From contig NZ_MVID01000003.1 of NCBI RefSeq assembly GCF_002086815.1, positions 1-64,000 of the forward strand: 64,000 bases of DNA, in the 5' to 3' direction. A program made the position numbers and the translations under genes. This stretch comes from Mycolicibacterium parafortuitum (GTDB taxonomy: Bacteria > Actinomycetota > Actinomycetes > Mycobacteriales > Mycobacteriaceae). Positions 19,361 to 28,369 of this stretch are shown one piece after another. The notes under the pieces are model-generated. The model had not been told where the DNA came from and did not search any database. It saw only the letters and a list, made by a program, of their open reading frames with translations. Numbering within the stretch: position 1 is the first letter of the stretch; each line of letters begins with the position of its first letter.

Positions 19361-20667
19361 GCGCGGACTCCCCGCCGCATGCTGAACCGGCGTCCGTTGC
19401 GCCGGGCCGAGAACTGATGCCGGGCGCGGTAGTCGGCGATGGCGTGGCCGTAACTGCCCAGCAGCGCGTCGACGGTGTGCGACCAGGAGAACGTCGCGGC
19501 GTGCTCGATCGCGGCGCGGCGCAGCGCGTCGGGGTCGGCGGCGAGCACCTCTGCCAGCGTCGTCGCCCACGCCGCGGGCTCGTGCCCGTCGACCAGGGCG
19601 CCGCTCACCCCGTCGCGCACGGCCACCGGCAGTCCGCCCACCGCGGCGGCGACCACCGGGGTCCCGCACGCCTGGGCCTCGACCGCGACAAGGCCGAAGG
19701 ATTCCGAGTGGCTGGGAACCGCGACGATGTCGGCGGCCCGGTAGACGCGCACCAGGTCGGCGCGCGATTGCGGGGGCAGGAACGTCACCCGATCGGCGAT
19801 ACCCAACTCGGAAGCCAGGCGAACCAGGTTGTCCGGGGTCGCCAGCCCGGACCCGGACGGGCCACCGGCGATCACGACCTGGACGTCGGGCAGCAGCGCG
19901 GCGGCGCGCAGCAGCACGTCGGGGGCCTTCAGCGGCTGGATGCGTCCCACGAACGCGACGATCTTGGCGTCGGGGTCAAGCCCGAGCGCCGCCCGCGCAT
20001 CGGTCCGGTCGCCGGGGGTGAAGGTGGCCAGGTCGACGCCGGGATGCACGACGTCGATGCGGGCGGGATCGGCCCGATGAAGTGAAACCAGTTGTCGGGC
20101 TTCGTGTTCGGTGTTGACGATGAGCCGGTCGGCCTCGTCGACCACCTGCTGCTCGCCGATCGCGCGCATCGGCGGCTCGGGGGCGTCCCCGGTGGCCAGC
20201 GACGCGTTCTTGACCGCGGCCAGCGTGTGGGCGGTGTGCACCAGCGGGACCGCCCACCGGTCGGCGGCCAGCCAGCCGACCTGTCCGGACAGCCAGTAGT
20301 GCGAGTGCACGATGTCGTAGTAGCCGGGTTCATGGGTGGCCTCGGCGCGCAGCACGCCGGCGGTGAACGCGCACAGCTGAGTCGGCAGGTCGTTCTTGTC
20401 GAGGCCTTCGAAGGGGCCGGCGACGACGTTGCGGACCAGCACGCCGGGGGCCACCGGGACCACCGGATCGTCGCCCGAGGAGGTGGCCCTGGTGAAGATC
20501 TCCACCTCGACGCCGCGGCTGGCCAGCTCCAGGGAGGTTTGCAGCACGTAGACGTTCATCCCGCCGGCGTCCCCGGTGCCCGGCTGGGCCAGCGGAGACG
20601 TGTGCACGGATAACACCGCCACCCGCCGCGGTTGGGGCAGTCCGGCCGGATCGGTTGCTAGGCGCAC
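19357..20667 (-). CDS. mshA: D-inositol-3-phosphate glycosyltransferase (mycothiol synthesis)
   Basis: GT4-family enzyme that joins UDP-GlcNAc to 1-L-inositol-1-phosphate, the first step of mycothiol synthesis. The 436 residues show the acceptor-site region [32 protein letters not shown], the donor-domain [17 protein letters not shown] and the E-x7-E motif [21 protein letters not shown]. The start is GTG at 20667. It lies 35 bases downstream of the ROK regulator, so it is probably on the transcript that carries the polycysteine leader at 22098-22172. Cysteine is a later precursor of mycothiol, so cysteine control makes sense. Confidence 0.95.
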   Translation of the reverse strand: MRLATDPAGLPQPRRVAVLSVHTSPLAQPGTGDAGGMNVYVLQTSLELASRGVEVEIFTRATSSGDDPVVPVAPGVLVRNVVAGPFEGLDKNDLPTQLCAFTAGVLRAEATHEPGYYDIVHSHYWLSGQVGWLAADRWAVPLVHTAHTLAAVKNASLATGDAPEPPMRAIGEQQVVDEADRLIVNTEHEARQLVSLHRADPARIDVVHPGVDLATFTPGDRTDARAALGLDPDAKIVAFVGRIQPLKAPDVLLRAAALLPDVQVVIAGGPSGSGLATPDNLVRLASELGIADRVTFLPPQSRADLVRVYRAADIVAVPSHSESFGLVAVEAQACGTPVVAAAVGGLPVAVRDGVSGALVDGHEPAAWATTLAEVLAADPDALRRAAIEHAATFSWSHTVDALLGSYGHAIADYRARHQFSARRNGRRFSMRRGVRA

Positions 20668-20702
20668 AAGTTATGTCTACACCGCCGCCGTCGGCGCCAA
20701 AC

Positions 20703-22016
20703 TCAGGCGCTGACTTCGGGCCTGCGGGACTGGGCCCGACGCATCGCGGCGATCGGATCGGCGTAGATGCCGCCGAGGGACACGATGCCGGCGCCGGCCT
20801 CCTGGACACGGTTCCCGAACGCGGTCACCCGGATGTCGCGGTGGCCGAGCACGGACCGCTCGGCGAACGCCGCCTCGACGGCGCTCATCCCCTCGGGATA
20901 CTCGGTGAAGGCCTGACCGCCGACCACGAGATCGTCGGGGTTGAGCATGTCGCGCAGCAACGCGACAGCCTCGCCGAGCACCCGTGCGCGTTCGGTGACC
21001 AGCGCGACCGCCTGCGCGTTGCCCTGCTTGGCGGCGCGCAGCACCGCGGTCACTGTCGAGGCCGGTCCGTCGGCCGGCACGATGTGCGCCTCGCGCGCGG
21101 CGGTCAGCACCGCTTCGTCGCTGACGGTGGACTCCAGTCGCCCTGTGCCGCCGAGCAATTCGGAGTACGCCGGCAGCGCGGCGATGGTCCCGGGACCGCT
21201 CGTCGGGGAATGCACCCGGCCGCCGATCGACAGCGCGTAGCCGACGGTCTCACGGGCGTAGACGTACAAGCTGGTGGCGGACTTGGCGGGCTGGCGGCGC
21301 ATACCCAGCAGCAGTTCGGCGCCGGCCATCGCGTCGACGTGCGAGGCCACCGACACCGGGAGTCCGAGGGAATCGGCGAGCACCGGGCCGACGGGGGCGT
21401 CGACCCAGCCCAGCCGCGGGTGGTCGAGGTAGCCGGTGACGCTGTCCACCACGCCGCCGGTGGCCACGCCGACCCACAGCGGGCGGCGACGGTGCCAGCG
21501 GCTCAGATAGCGGCGGGCGCTGCCGGCGATGGCGGCCAGCGCGGCCGCCTGGGGTCCGCGCGGGGTCGGGGTCTCGACGACGTCGAGGGTGCGGCCGAAC
21601 AGGTCGGCGGCGACGATGCTGGTGGTCCGGGCGCCGATGTGGACGCCGAGGGTCAGGAACGGTTCGTGGTTGACCTCGACCGGAACGCGCGGCCTGCCGA
21701 TGGCCCCCGAGACGGCGAGGTCGGCACGCTCACGCAGCAGTCCGGCATCCAGCAGGGCGGTGACCTGGCGGTTCACCGTCGCGATGCTCAGGCCGGTGAC
21801 CTGCGCGATCACGTCTCGTGCGATCGGCCCGCGCTGCCGGGCGGCGGCGAACACCGATGCGGCGGCGGCCTCCGGCAGGCACAGCGACGGCGCGACGATC
21901 TGGTGCAGCAGCGCCTGGGGCCGACGAGCGCCGGCGGCCGTGCCGCGGACCGGGGTCGCGCGCTTGACGGCGGCGGCGCGGGTGCGGGGGGCGAGGGTGG
22001 TGGCGGAGGTGCTCAT
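20703..22016 (-). CDS. ROK-family transcriptional regulator (Rv0485 type)
   Basis: A 437-residue protein. It has an N-terminal winged HTH (ARDVIAQVTGLSIATVNRQVTALLDAGLLRE, about 70-102) and a ROK domain (about 118-420). The ROK nucleotide site is altered: the first phosphate motif reads LGVHIGARTTSIVAADLFG instead of DxGxT, so it is probably a regulator without sugar-kinase activity. The Shine-Dalgarno AAGGA sits at 22024-22028 and lies inside the GGACTGATCC repeat that forms the attenuator described separately. mshA follows after 35 bases. Confidence 0.85.
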   Translation of the reverse strand: MSTSATTLAPRTRAAAVKRATPVRGTAAGARRPQALLHQIVAPSLCLPEAAAASVFAAARQRGPIARDVIAQVTGLSIATVNRQVTALLDAGLLRERADLAVSGAIGRPRVPVEVNHEPFLTLGVHIGARTTSIVAADLFGRTLDVVETPTPRGPQAAALAAIAGSARRYLSRWHRRRPLWVGVATGGVVDSVTGYLDHPRLGWVDAPVGPVLADSLGLPVSVASHVDAMAGAELLLGMRRQPAKSATSLYVYARETVGYALSIGGRVHSPTSGPGTIAALPAYSELLGGTGRLESTVSDEAVLTAAREAHIVPADGPASTVTAVLRAAKQGNAQAVALVTERARVLGEAVALLRDMLNPDDLVVGGQAFTEYPEGMSAVEAAFAERSVLGHRDIRVTAFGNRVQEAGAGIVSLGGIYADPIAAMRRAQSRRPEVSA

Positions 22017-22020
22017 GGAT

Positions 22021-22089
22021 CAGTCCTTCGGTGAAGTCGGTCGGTGGGCTCGTGCCACACCTGGCGACTCAGCGGGACTGGATCAGTCC
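22021..22089 (-). promoter_or_regulatory. Mutually exclusive hairpins over the ROK gene Shine-Dalgarno (attenuator)
   Basis: Reading the minus strand after the leader stop: GGACTG (22089-22084), ATC-type loop, CAGTCC (22080-22075), then a second GGACTG (22026-22021) inside AAGGACTGATCC directly before the ROK ATG. CAGTCC can pair with the first GGACTG, which leaves the Shine-Dalgarno free. Or it can pair with the second GGACTG, which hides it. The first GGACTG begins eight bases after the leader's stop codon, within reach of a terminating ribosome's footprint. Predicted behaviour: stalled ribosome at Cys codons, gene ON; ribosome at stop, gene OFF. Confidence 0.6.
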
Positions 22090-22097
22090 GGGCGCAG

Positions 22098-22172
22098 TCA
22101 GGCGCGGCGGGGTGCGCAACAACAACACGCACGCCGCGCGGCAGCGAGAACTGCCTGACTATTCCGGTACAC
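22098..22172 (-). CDS. Polycysteine leader peptide (24 codons, leaderless GTG)
   Basis: GTG at 22172 opens a 24-codon frame ending at TGA 22098-22100. Its end reads ARRACCCCAPRRA, with four consecutive Cys codons (TGT TGT TGT TGC). TAACTT (22184-22179) lies six bases before the GTG and fits an actinobacterial -10 element (TANNNT) with transcription starting at the GTG. That makes it a leaderless reading frame. Polycysteine leaderless short ORFs are known cysteine-responsive attenuators in mycobacteria. It stands upstream of the ROK regulator and mshA. Confidence 0.8.
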   Translation of the reverse strand: MYRNSQAVLAAARRACCCCAPRRA

Positions 22173-22178
22173 GCGGTC

Positions 22179-22184
22179 AAGTTA
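22179..22184 (-). promoter_or_regulatory. -10 element for the leaderless polycysteine transcript
   Basis: TAACTT on the minus strand, six bases upstream of the leader's GTG. It matches the mycobacterial TANNNT consensus at the spacing expected when the GTG is the first transcribed base. No clear -35 is seen, which is common for these promoters. Confidence 0.55.
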
Positions 22185-22239
22185 ACACGACTACTCGCGG
22201 TTTCGCGACGCCTTGTTTTCGGGGCCTAGGCTTGGGGCC

Positions 22240-22998
22240 ATGACGACGCCCTCAGATACCCGCCGCGTCGCAGTGGTCACCGGAGCCAGTGCCGGAATCG
22301 GTGAAGCCACTGCGAGAACCCTTGCCGCCCAAGGCTTTCACGTGATCTGCGTGGCCCGGCGAGAGGGCCCCATCAAGGCGCTGGCCGCCGAGATCGACGG
22401 CACCGCGATTGTGGCGGACGTCACTGATCCGACGGCCGTGGCGGCGCTCGCCGGGCGGCTGGACCGCGTCGACGTGCTCGTCAACAACGCCGGGGGTGCC
22501 CGCGGACTGGAGTCGATCGCCGACGCCGACGTCGAGCACTGGCGCTGGATGTGGGAGGCCAACGTGCTGGGCACGCTGCATGTCACCCGGGCGCTGCTAC
22601 CCAAGCTGATCGAATCCGGGGACGGCCTGATCGTCACGATCACCTCGATCGCCGCGGTGGAGATCTACGACAACGGCGGCGGCTACACCTCGGCCAAGCA
22701 CGCGCAGGGCGTGCTGCACCGCACGCTGCGCAGCGAGCTGCTCGGAAAACCGGTGCGGCTCACCGAGATCGCGCCCGGCATGGTGAAGACGGAATTCTCG
22801 CTGAACCGTTTCGAGGGCGACGCCGAGCGCGCCGAGAAGGTGTACGAGGGCGTCACCCCGCTGGTGGCCGAGGACATCGCCGAGGTGGTCGGGTTCGTCG
22901 CGAGCCGCCCGCCGCACGTCGACCTGGACCTGATCGTGGTCCGGCCGCGTGATCAGGTCAGCGGCGCGAGCGGATCGCGCTTCAACCGGCAGAGCTGA
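22240..22998 (+). CDS. Short-chain dehydrogenase/reductase
   Basis: A 252-residue classical SDR (Rv0484c equivalent). NAD(P) turn VVTGASAGIGEATARTLA, NNAG motif (VLVNNAGG), catalytic Ser in TITSIAAVEIYDNGG and YxxxK in GGYTSAKHAQGV. The C-terminal PRDQVSGASG segment follows the E. coli YdfG-like pattern. The substrate is unknown. ATG 22240 starts it; the divergent leader/ROK transcript begins about 70 bases away. It ends facing the L,D-transpeptidase gene across a palindromic element at 23022-23077. Confidence 0.88.
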   Translation: MTTPSDTRRVAVVTGASAGIGEATARTLAAQGFHVICVARREGPIKALAAEIDGTAIVADVTDPTAVAALAGRLDRVDVLVNNAGGARGLESIADADVEHWRWMWEANVLGTLHVTRALLPKLIESGDGLIVTITSIAAVEIYDNGGGYTSAKHAQGVLHRTLRSELLGKPVRLTEIAPGMVKTEFSLNRFEGDAERAEKVYEGVTPLVAEDIAEVVGFVASRPPHVDLDLIVVRPRDQVSGASGSRFNRQS

Positions 22999-23021
22999 CC
23001 GTTCGGCCCGCCGGGCCCCCT

Positions 23022-23077
23022 CGAGAGTGCGGTGAGAGCGCCGTCGCGGCGGACGACGCGATCTGTGCGCACTCTCG
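23022..23077. repeat. Palindromic intergenic element between convergent genes
   Basis: Perfect 10-base arms CGAGAGTGCG (23022-23031) and CGCACTCTCG (23068-23077) enclose a 36-base GC-rich centre. It fills the 85-base gap between two converging genes, so it could act as a bidirectional terminator, though there is no T tract. Its arms resemble those of the elements at 37284, 38237 and 39235. Confidence 0.6.
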
Positions 23078-23083
23078 GCGCCG

Positions 23084-24388
23084 CTAGCCGCCGGGGCGGC
23101 CGGCGCCCGCCGGCTGCGGGGCCCCGGACGGGGTCGCCGGCGCCGAGGCGGGGATCTCGTCGGGTTTGTCCGCAGACGACAGCGCCGACATCGCCTGCCA
23201 TTCCTCCCACGGCACGGCCCAGTCCCAGATGTCGCCGTCGGCGTAGGAGAGCTGGATCCGGGTGCCCGTCACCTCCACCGGATCGCCGTAGATCGCGGTG
23301 TTGAAGTACTGCTCGGCGTCCTCCAGGGACAGATTGATGCAGCCGTTGGTGACGTTGCTGTTGCCCTGCGCGCCCGAGCTGGCCGGGTTGGCGTGGATGA
23401 ACTCGCCGTTGTTGGAGATCCGGACCGCGAACCGCTCCCGCACGTTCGCGTACCCGGCGGCGGGGTTGGTCATGTAGAAGTCCTCGTACTTCTCGGTGAC
23501 CACGTGCACGCCGCTGCGGGTGACGTTGCGGTCCAGATCGCCCTCGCCGTAGCTGCACGGGAAGTCCATGATCACCCCGGCGTCGGTGATGACCTGGATG
23601 CGGTGCGACGACGCCTCGGCCTTGACCACCTGGAAGCGGCCGATGGTGAAATCGAGGGTGGAGTCCGCGGCGCCGTACATGCCGTCGCCGAACGGCACGC
23701 CGTACAGATCGGCGTCCACATGCACGGTGGCGCCGGCCGGGTAGTACTCCTTGGTCCGCCAGTGCATCCGCGAGCCGCCCGCCTCGTCGGGCAGCCACGC
23801 CCAACTGCCCTCGACCGCGGGAGTGGTGGTGACTTTGACGGCCTTCTCCACCTCAGCGCGGTCGGCGTCGGCGATCGCGGCGTCGAACTGCAGGATGATG
23901 GGGGCGGCGACGCCGACGGTCTGCCCGTCGGCGAGCTGGAACCGGCCGTTGACCTCGGTGGCCGGGGCGACCGTCGTGAACGACCCGGACAGCGGCACCG
24001 CCTTACCGTCCTCGCCGACCGCCGAACCCGACCACTCGTAGGTGTTGCCGTAGCCCAGCGACTCGGTCACCGTGAACGTGGTGCGCTCCTTGTTCAGCGA
24101 GCCCGCGACCACCTTCCCGCTGCTCGCGTTGGCCAGCGACACCTTCTGGAACCAGCCGTCCTCGACTTTCACCGCGACGGTGTCCTTGGGGGAGACGTCG
24201 GTGGCGTCCGCGACGGGTTCGTAGCTGACTGTGGGAGCCTTCGGTGTGTCGCCGGACGAGCCGTCCGGGGACGGCGTTCCGTCGTTCGACATACAGGCTG
24301 CCAGCGTCGCCGGCGCCACGACACCGACCGCAAACGCGGTGAGAGCTCGCCGTCTGGTGATCGACGGCAGCGGGTCTGCGGGGTTCAC
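23084..24388 (-). CDS. Lipoprotein L,D-transpeptidase (Ldt, YkuD domain)
   Basis: Forms 3-3 crosslinks between peptidoglycan stems outside the membrane. The 434-residue protein has a signal with twin arginines and a lipobox ending LAAC (C32), so it is probably a lipoprotein. Ig-like domains (about 48-245) precede the YkuD domain. Catalytic residues are His332 in FIHANP and Cys350 in [10 protein letters not shown]. The usual SHGC is TNGC here, as in the LdtMt5/LprQ (Rv0483) branch. The C-terminal Pro/Ala tail is 25 residues. It lies downstream of murB on the same strand, another peptidoglycan gene. Confidence 0.92.
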   Translation of the reverse strand: MNPADPLPSITRRRALTAFAVGVVAPATLAACMSNDGTPSPDGSSGDTPKAPTVSYEPVADATDVSPKDTVAVKVEDGWFQKVSLANASSGKVVAGSLNKERTTFTVTESLGYGNTYEWSGSAVGEDGKAVPLSGSFTTVAPATEVNGRFQLADGQTVGVAAPIILQFDAAIADADRAEVEKAVKVTTTPAVEGSWAWLPDEAGGSRMHWRTKEYYPAGATVHVDADLYGVPFGDGMYGAADSTLDFTIGRFQVVKAEASSHRIQVITDAGVIMDFPCSYGEGDLDRNVTRSGVHVVTEKYEDFYMTNPAAGYANVRERFAVRISNNGEFIHANPASSGAQGNSNVTNGCINLSLEDAEQYFNTAIYGDPVEVTGTRIQLSYADGDIWDWAVPWEEWQAMSALSSADKPDEIPASAPATPSGAPQPAGAGRPGG

Positions 24389-24403
24389 GTAGACCCAGGG
24401 TAC

Positions 24404-25453
24404 TTACAGCACGCACCCGACCAGAACCGGTTCGGGTGTGAGTTCGATCCCGAAGGCGGCCCTGACACCGTCGCGCACCGTCCTGGCCAGGGCCAACACA
24501 TCGGCGGTGGTCGCCGCACCGCGGTTGGTCAGCGCCAGCGCATGCTTGGTCGACAGCCGGGCGGGCGCCGCGTCACCGGGGTATCCCTTGCCGAATCCGG
24601 CCCGCTCGACCAGCCATCCGGCAGCAAGCTTGACCCCGGCGTCGGCCGGGTAATTCGGCACCGGGGCGTCGACGGACGCCGCGATCCGCTCGAAGTCGGC
24701 GCGGGACACGACGGGGTTGGTGAAGAACGAGCCGACGCTCCACGTGTCGTGGTCGGCCGCGTCGAGCACCATGCCCTTGCGGGCGCGCAGCTCCAGTACC
24801 GCGGCCCGCACCCGGTGCGGGTCGGCGCGCTCCCCCGGTCCGGCGGCCAGCGCGGTGGCCAGCTCGCCGTAGCGCAGCGGCGCGCTGCGCCCGGCGGCGT
24901 CCAGCCCGAACTCGACCTCCAGCACCACCCACTCCGACGCGTGCTTGAGAATGCTTGTCCGATACCCGAATTCGAGAAAATCGGGCGATACCCAGCGGTC
25001 CTCGCCGGTGGTCCGGTCCAGCAGCCGGACCCGGCGGATGGTGTCGGCGACCTCGGCGCCGTACGCACCGACGTTCTGTACCGGGGTCGCGCCCGCGGAA
25101 CCGGGGATGCCCGACAGGCACTCCAGCCCGCCCAGCCCGTGCGCCAATGCGGCGGCGACGACGTCGTCCCACACCGCCCCGGCCTCGGCGCGCAGCACGT
25201 CACCGTCGACGGTGATCGCGGCGTTCGCCAGCCGGATCACGGTCAGGTCCGTCATGTCGTCGGCGAGCACCACGTTGGATCCGCCGGCCAGGATCAGCGC
25301 GTCCGGTCCGGTGGCGCCGACAGCGGCGACGACCTGCTCGGTCGTCTCCGCGGTGACGAGGCGGCGGGCCACCGGTCCGACCCGCAGCGTGGTCAGCGGC
25401 GCCAGCGGCACGTTCTCGGCGAACGGCACACCGCCGAACAACGAAGGGGCCAC
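24404..25453 (-). CDS. murB: UDP-N-acetylenolpyruvoylglucosamine reductase
   Basis: FAD enzyme that reduces UDP-GlcNAc-enolpyruvate to UDP-MurNAc in the cytoplasm. The 349 residues include the FAD-binding GSNVVLADD and [17 protein letters not shown]. The catalytic Ser lies in [11 protein letters not shown]. The C-terminal domain has [14 protein letters not shown] and the closing Glu region. Fifteen bases separate it from the Ldt gene, so the two wall genes are probably one unit. Confidence 0.95.
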   Translation of the reverse strand: MAPSLFGGVPFAENVPLAPLTTLRVGPVARRLVTAETTEQVVAAVGATGPDALILAGGSNVVLADDMTDLTVIRLANAAITVDGDVLRAEAGAVWDDVVAAALAHGLGGLECLSGIPGSAGATPVQNVGAYGAEVADTIRRVRLLDRTTGEDRWVSPDFLEFGYRTSILKHASEWVVLEVEFGLDAAGRSAPLRYGELATALAAGPGERADPHRVRAAVLELRARKGMVLDAADHDTWSVGSFFTNPVVSRADFERIAASVDAPVPNYPADAGVKLAAGWLVERAGFGKGYPGDAAPARLSTKHALALTNRGAATTADVLALARTVRDGVRAAFGIELTPEPVLVGCVL

Positions 25454-25479
25454 GGCCGGTAACGGTAGCGTGGCCAGCT

Positions 25480-26001
25480 ATGCCGCGTTCATTCGACATG
25501 GCCACGGACTACGGGGGCACCGTCGAGCAGGTGCACCGGGCGCTCGGCGACGAGCGGTACTGGCTGGTGCGTCTGCAGGATTCCGGCGCCGACCACGCCA
25601 CCCTCGACGAGCTGACCATCGACGCCGACGGCGGGATCCGGGTCAGAACCACCCAGACCCTGCGCGCCGACCGGCTGCCCGGGGTGGTCACGCAGTTCCA
25701 CCGGGGCGATCTGAGCTTCGTGCGCGAGGAGATCTGGACACCGATCAGCAACCGGCGTTCGGGGGCGACGGTGCGCGGATCGATCCCGGGGGCGCCCGCG
25801 TCGCTGAGCGGGGACGCGACGTTGTCGTCGGTGGCCGACGACGAGGGCGCTCTGGTGTCCCGGCTGGCCCTGCGGGCCACCGTGGAGGTGCGGGTGCCAC
25901 TGGTCGGCGGCAAGATCGAGAACTTCATCGGCAGCCAGCTGGTGGACCTGATGGTCGCCGAACAGCGTTTCACCACGGAGTGGATCACCGAGAACGGCTG
26001 A
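25480..26001 (+). CDS. DUF2505 family protein
   Basis: A 173-residue protein (Rv0481c equivalent) of the DUF2505 START-like/polyketide-cyclase fold: MPRSFDMATDYGGTVEQVHRAL, then alternating strands and a C-terminal helix KIENFIGSQLVDLMVAEQRFTTEWI. These proteins probably bind a hydrophobic ligand, but no function is known. It starts 26 bases from the divergent murB, so the two promoters overlap. Confidence 0.82.
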   Translation: MPRSFDMATDYGGTVEQVHRALGDERYWLVRLQDSGADHATLDELTIDADGGIRVRTTQTLRADRLPGVVTQFHRGDLSFVREEIWTPISNRRSGATVRGSIPGAPASLSGDATLSSVADDEGALVSRLALRATVEVRVPLVGGKIENFIGSQLVDLMVAEQRFTTEWITENG

Positions 26002-26022
26002 GCAGGCCCTTACCATCGAGCC

Positions 26023-26805
26023 ATGGCCCCGCTCGGACAGGTGACCCGGGGCACCACGGGCCACAATCGGCTGCGGCGCAGCGACCGCTGGCTGGTGCAC
26101 TCGTCGCGGGTGCGCACCGCGCTGCAGACCGCCGCCGATCCGCTGGTCGTCGATCTCGGCTACGGCGCCAAACCGGTGACGACGTTGGAGCTCGCGATCC
26201 GGCTGCGGGCGGTCCGCCGCGACGTGCGGGTGGTCGGGCTGGAGATCGAACCCGAACGGGTGCGCGCCGGGCAGGCCGCCGCCCAACCCGGCGTCGAATT
26301 CGCGCTCGGCGGCTTCGAATTGGCGGGCCACCGGCCGATCCTGGTGCGCGCCTTCAACGTGCTGCGCCAGTACCCGGTCGAGGAGGTCGCCGGGGCCTGG
26401 GACGCGATGCGCGGCCGGATCGCGCCCGGCGGATTGATCGTCGACGGCACGTGCGACGAACTGGGCCGGCTGTGCTGCTGGGTGCTGCTGGACGCGGACT
26501 CCCCCGTCAGCCTGACGCTGGCGTGCGACCCGTTCGCGATCGAACGGCCCTCCGACCTCGCCGAACGGCTGCCGAAGGTGCTGATCCATCTCAACGTCGA
26601 GGGGCAACCGATCCACACCCTGCTGCGTGCCGCCGACCGCGCGTGGGTCAGCGTCGCCGGCCACGGTGTCTTCGGCCCGCGGATCCGGTGGCGCGCGATG
26701 CTCGATCTCCTTGTCAACGAAGGCTTTCCGATCGAGACCCCACGGCGCAGCCTGCGCGACGGCGTCCTCACGGTGCCGTGGGACGCCGTCGCACCGGTCA
26801 GCTAG
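26023..26805 (+). CDS. Class I SAM-dependent methyltransferase-like protein
   Basis: A 260-residue protein with a Rossmann methyltransferase core. Motif I is LVVDLGYGAKPVTTLEL and the acidic strand-2 end is VVGLEIEPERV. Later blocks are NVLRQYPVEEV and IAPGGLIVDGTCDE. The motif I glycines are only partly canonical. The substrate is unknown. It follows the DUF2505 gene by 21 bases. Its 3' end overlaps the convergent symporter gene by eight bases. Confidence 0.7.
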   Translation: MAPLGQVTRGTTGHNRLRRSDRWLVHSSRVRTALQTAADPLVVDLGYGAKPVTTLELAIRLRAVRRDVRVVGLEIEPERVRAGQAAAQPGVEFALGGFELAGHRPILVRAFNVLRQYPVEEVAGAWDAMRGRIAPGGLIVDGTCDELGRLCCWVLLDADSPVSLTLACDPFAIERPSDLAERLPKVLIHLNVEGQPIHTLLRAADRAWVSVAGHGVFGPRIRWRAMLDLLVNEGFPIETPRRSLRDGVLTVPWDAVAPVS

Positions 26806-28339
26806 CCTCGGCGGGCACCTTCGCCGCGACCGGCTCGCCGGTCTTCTCCAGCTGATCGGCCGCATCGAGGATGTCGTCGAGATCGTCGGCGACCTGCAGG
26901 TCGAGCCCGCGCAGCGCCGCCGGCGGGGTGGCCAGCGCCACCGCGACGTAGGTCAGCAGGCCCGCGGCGAACGCGATGAACGTCGGCCATCCGTCGAACG
27001 ACGCGTCGATCAGGCTGTTCGGGATGTACAGAATGGTGTTCTCGACGCCGAACATCGTCGGTGTCATCACGAAAAGCCCGATCCGGACCACGAATCCGAC
27101 CGCGATCGCGGCGACCGCGGCAGTCGTCGTCCCGCGTCGCCACACCAACCCGAGGATGAACGGCACGATCAGGCACGCCAACATCAGGTCGAACGCCAGC
27201 GTGAGCAGGATGCCGGTCTGCTGGACGTAGATCGCGAACACGATCGAGAACAACGTCATCGGCACCATCGCGACACGGGTGGCCCGCAGCAGCGGATCCC
27301 GCCGGCCGGGCACGTGCACCCGGCGCACCCCGCCGAGGTTGCGCACGCACACGTTGGAGATCGCCAGGATCGCGCCGTTGGCCGTCGACATCGACGCACC
27401 GACCAGCCCGCACAGCACCAGCACCGTCAACCCGACGGGGGCGTAATCGTTGAGCAATACGAACAGCACGGGTCCGTCGAGCTCCTCGGGCAGGAACGAG
27501 TGCGCGGCGAGCACGACGAGCCCGAACGGGATGCAGATCGCCACGGTTCCGGTCGCCGCGGTGAAGCACGCGCGCCGCGCCGCCTCGGGCGACTTCGCGG
27601 AGAACACCCGGGCCATGAAGTCGATCGCGACGATGTCGCCGATGCCGAGCGCGATCAGCGTCGCCCAGTTGATCACCGCACCCTGCGCCGGGTCGCTGAG
27701 CTGGCCGAGCGCGAAAGGCCCTGTGCCCTCGGCGATGTCGAGGCCGTGGGTGCTCGTCATCCAGAAGAACAACCCGATCGCGCCGACCAGGATCAGCGAC
27801 ATCTGGATGATCGCGGTGTACGCGTCGGCGATCAGCCCGCCGGTGCCGGTGTAGGCCACCGCGATCGCCGCGATCAGCACCACTCCCAGCCAGTACGGCA
27901 TCCCGAGGAAGTAGTTGAACAGCAACCCACCGGCCACCAGGTTGCCGGCCACCAGCATGCAGAACGCGACGGCCAGCAGCACCGACGCGCCGACCTCGAC
28001 CGAGCGGCCGAACCGCAGCCGGTAGTAGTCCGGGAACGACGTCAGACCCATCCGGTTCATCGGTTTGGCGAAGAAGATCCCGGTGATGGTCAGGCACAGC
28101 GCCAGCCCCAGCGGCAGGCACGCGCCGGCCCAGAAGCCGAATTCGAAGGCCAGATCGGTGTTTCCGAGGGTGGCGTTGGTGTCGACGGCCGCGCCCATCA
28201 GCGCGCCACCGACCAGCCAGAACGGCAGCATCCGGCCGCCGACGAGGAAATTGGAGCTGTCGCCTTCGATCCGTTTGGACACGTAGAAACCGACGGCGAC
28301 GACTATGGCGATGCTGATCGCCACGCCCACAAGAATCAT
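26798..28339 (-). CDS. Sodium:solute symporter under guanidine-I riboswitch control (probable guanidine carrier)
   Basis: A 513-residue SSS-family (SLC5-like) protein with about 13 membrane helices, starting MILVGVAISIAIVVAVGF. Typical segments are SNFLVGGRMLPFWLVGGALMGAAVDTNATLG near the first helices and GLVGASMSTANGAILAISN, the conserved TM8-9 region that holds the sodium site. ATG 28339 was chosen because GGGAG lies six bases upstream. The leader carries a complete guanidine-I aptamer, so expression should respond to guanidinium. The divergent gene encodes a guanidine hydrolase with its own guanidine-III riboswitch. I infer sodium-coupled guanidine uptake; SSS proteins normally import, whereas most known riboswitch-linked carriers are exporters. 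Substrate is unproven. Confidence 0.85.
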   Translation of the reverse strand: MILVGVAISIAIVVAVGFYVSKRIEGDSSNFLVGGRMLPFWLVGGALMGAAVDTNATLGNTDLAFEFGFWAGACLPLGLALCLTITGIFFAKPMNRMGLTSFPDYYRLRFGRSVEVGASVLLAVAFCMLVAGNLVAGGLLFNYFLGMPYWLGVVLIAAIAVAYTGTGGLIADAYTAIIQMSLILVGAIGLFFWMTSTHGLDIAEGTGPFALGQLSDPAQGAVINWATLIALGIGDIVAIDFMARVFSAKSPEAARRACFTAATGTVAICIPFGLVVLAAHSFLPEELDGPVLFVLLNDYAPVGLTVLVLCGLVGASMSTANGAILAISNVCVRNLGGVRRVHVPGRRDPLLRATRVAMVPMTLFSIVFAIYVQQTGILLTLAFDLMLACLIVPFILGLVWRRGTTTAAVAAIAVGFVVRIGLFVMTPTMFGVENTILYIPNSLIDASFDGWPTFIAFAAGLLTYVAVALATPPAALRGLDLQVADDLDDILDAADQLEKTGEPVAAKVPAEAS

Positions 28340-28340
28340 T

Positions 28341-28369
28341 GGAGTCTCCCAACCACGCTGGAGTCTCCC
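28341..28369 (-). promoter_or_regulatory. Repeated GGGAGACTCC that may switch the symporter Shine-Dalgarno
   Basis: Two copies of GGGAGACTCC (28369-28360 and 28350-28341, minus strand) lie ten bases apart. Each is nearly self-complementary (GGAG-A-CTCC), so the copies can pair with each other around one A-A mismatch. Copy 2 holds the Shine-Dalgarno GGGAG. Copy 1 supplies AGAC for the P1 stem of the guanidine-I aptamer (with GTCT at 28472-28469). Ligand-bound P1 would break the copy1-copy2 pairing and free the ribosome site. Confidence 0.5.

Noticed and set aside
22098..22172. Other frames of the same stretch with Val- or Leu-rich runs (GTT/TTG repeats)
   Set aside because: Only the Cys frame has a start with a -10 at leaderless spacing and the known leader pattern; the Leu frame would have to start on the GTG inside the run.
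23393..25462. Plus-strand frame opposite the L,D-transpeptidase and murB
   Set aside because: Composition is that of a shadow; both minus-strand genes are canonical.
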